Source of the DNA: Halictus rubicundus
Lineage: Eukaryota > Arthropoda > Insecta > Hymenoptera > Halictidae
Direction of reading: 5' to 3'
Assembly: GCF_050948215.1 (NCBI RefSeq)
Contig: NW_027489013.1
Location: 85,496 to 149,495, forward strand
Length of the DNA stretch: 64,000 nucleotides
The notes under the pieces were generated by a model. It did not search any database and had not been told where the DNA came from. It saw only the letters and a program-made list of their open reading frames with translations. A program made the translations under genes and the position numbers. The first letter of the stretch is position 1. Each line of letters begins with the position of its first letter. This document shows positions 62,701 through 64,000 of the stretch, one piece after another.

Positions 62701-64000
62701 TCTATCCTCTATCCTTTAATATCATCTATCCTATCCTATTCTTTATCCTATCCTATATTCTATCCTATCCTATCCTCAATTCTATTCTATACTCCATCCT
62801 ATCCTATCCGCTATCTTATCATATCCTCTATCCTATAATATCCTCTATCCTATCCAATCCCCTATCATATCCTCTATCCTATTCTCTATCCAATCCTATC
62901 CTCTATCGTCTCCTATCCTCTATCCTATCCTACTCTCTATCCTATCCTCTATCCTATCGTATCCTCTATCCTATCCAATCCTCTATCCTATCCTATCCTC
63001 TATCCTATCCTATCCTCTATCCTGTCCAATCCCCTATCCTATTCTCTATCCTATCCAATACTCGATCCTATTCTATCATCTATAATATCGTATCCTCTAT
63101 CCTATCCTATCATCTATCCTATAACATCATCTATCCTATCCTCTTCTCTATCCTATCCTATCCTCTATAATATCGTATCCTGTATCCTATCCTGTCCTCT
63201 ATCCTATCGTATCCTCAATCCTATCCTATCCTCTATCGTATCCTATCCTCTATCCTATCCAATCCTCTATCCAATCCGATCCTCTATCCTATCCTATCCT
63301 CTATCCTATCCTATCCTCTATAATATCGTATCCTGTATCACATCCTATCCTCTATCCAATAATATCATCTACCCTATCCTATTCCCTATCCTATTCTATA
63401 CTCTATCCTATCCTATCCTCTATCCTATCCAATCCTCTATCCTATCCTATCGTCTATCGTATCCAATCCCCTATCCTATCCTCTATCCGACCCTATCATC
63501 TATCCTATCCTATCCTCTATCCGATCCTATCCTCTATCCTATTCTATCCTCTAGCCGATCCTATCCTCTATCCTATCCTATCCTCTATCCTATCCTATCC
63601 TCTATCCTATCCTATCCTCTATCCTGTCCTATTCTCAATCCTATCCTATTCTCTATCCTATCCTATCCTATTCTCTATCGTATCCTATCCTCTATCCTAT
63701 CCAATCCGCTATCCTATCCTCTATCCTACCCTATCCTCTATCCTATCCAATCCGCTATCCTATCCTATCCTCTATCCTATGCTGTCCTCTATCCTGCAAT
63801 ATCATCTATCCTATCCTATCCTCTATCCTATCCTCTATCCTATCCTCTATCCTATCCTCTATCCTATCCAATGCCCTATCCTCTATCCTATCCTATCACC
63901 TATCCTATCATATCCTCTATCCTATCCTATCCCCTATCCTTTTATATCCTCTATCCTTTCCTATCCTCTATCCTATCCTATCCTATCCTCTATCCTAACC
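59772..64000 (+). repeat. TATCC satellite, domain V
   Basis: Same unit and polarity, degenerate like domain III. Local repeats include TTGTATCCGATCCAATCCCC near 60477, 60587 and 60776. The 1,036-codon forward frame over 59728-62838 starts at TTG in the flank and is a satellite artefact. The array continues past the end of the window. Confidence 0.95.
62240..64000 (+). repeat. Duplicated satellite segment, 1,485-bp offset
   Basis: CTATGCTGTCC at 62292 and 63777, followed in both by TGCAATATCATC, TATCACCTATC and a C-rich CCCTATCC(C/T)TTTATATCC mark. The second copy reaches the window end. The first lacks some of the CTCTATCCTATC repeats of the second. Confidence 0.75.

Noticed and set aside
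59728..62838. Frame with a signal-peptide-like hydrophobic start before satellite translation
   Set aside because: The first codon is TTG, not ATG, and the hydrophobic stretch is chance coding of the flank.
1..64000. Working telomere
   Set aside because: The unit is CCTAT with a 17-bp period and heavy degeneracy, and the array holds internal transposons; canonical CCTAA runs were not seen.
1..64000. GATA-factor binding array on the minus strand
   Set aside because: The repeat gives GGATAG, which lacks the A or T required before GATA in the usual WGATAR site.

Overview
The window is eukaryotic nuclear DNA, almost certainly from an insect. The evidence is the set of transposons (Copia, BEL/Pao, an R1-clade LINE and a Tc1/mariner-type element of DD41D spacing), a small TATA-box F-box gene with a plausible intron, and long simple satellite arrays. 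Hymenoptera is a guess that the sequence alone cannot prove.

About 48 of the 64 kb is one satellite family. Its basic unit on the + strand is 17 bp, three TATCC pentamers plus TC; pure pentamer runs and 12-, 22- and 27-bp variants are mixed in. The polarity is the same in every block (1-40683, 55408-57883, 59772-64000), and the + strand has almost no G. Since 17 is not a multiple of 3 and the unit has no + strand stop, all three forward frames stay open for hundreds of codons and give the same 17-residue period. These reading frames are artefacts and are not annotated as genes. On the satellite lies a higher-order organisation: variant-marked blocks of 0.2 to 2.3 kb are repeated locally or up to about 10 kb apart. 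Domain I (1-20060), domain II (20060-32060) and domain III (32060-40683) have different variant vocabularies.

Between 40684 and 55407 sits a 14.7-kb island of broken mobile elements and F-box gene copies. In order: the 5' half of a Copia element (minus); the 3' half of an F-box gene (minus); a truncated BEL/Pao pol (minus); the 3' end of a Copia element with PPT and 3' LTR (plus); a DD41D transposase with one nonsense codon (plus); an F-box gene with promoter (plus); a Copia solo LTR carrying a nested second solo LTR (plus); another LTR-like sequence; an F-box relic; and a 3'-truncated R1-clade LINE (minus) whose 5' end abuts the satellite. The three Copia LTRs all lie beside the same GAGGT target duplication and the same host flanks. 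They therefore descend from one insertion next to the F-box gene, which was then duplicated; one copy became a solo LTR, and the other was split, most simply by an inversion of about 6.3 kb.

A second non-satellite stretch (57884-59771) is AT-rich and has no recognisable gene. No rRNA, tRNA, CRISPR array or prokaryotic feature was seen.
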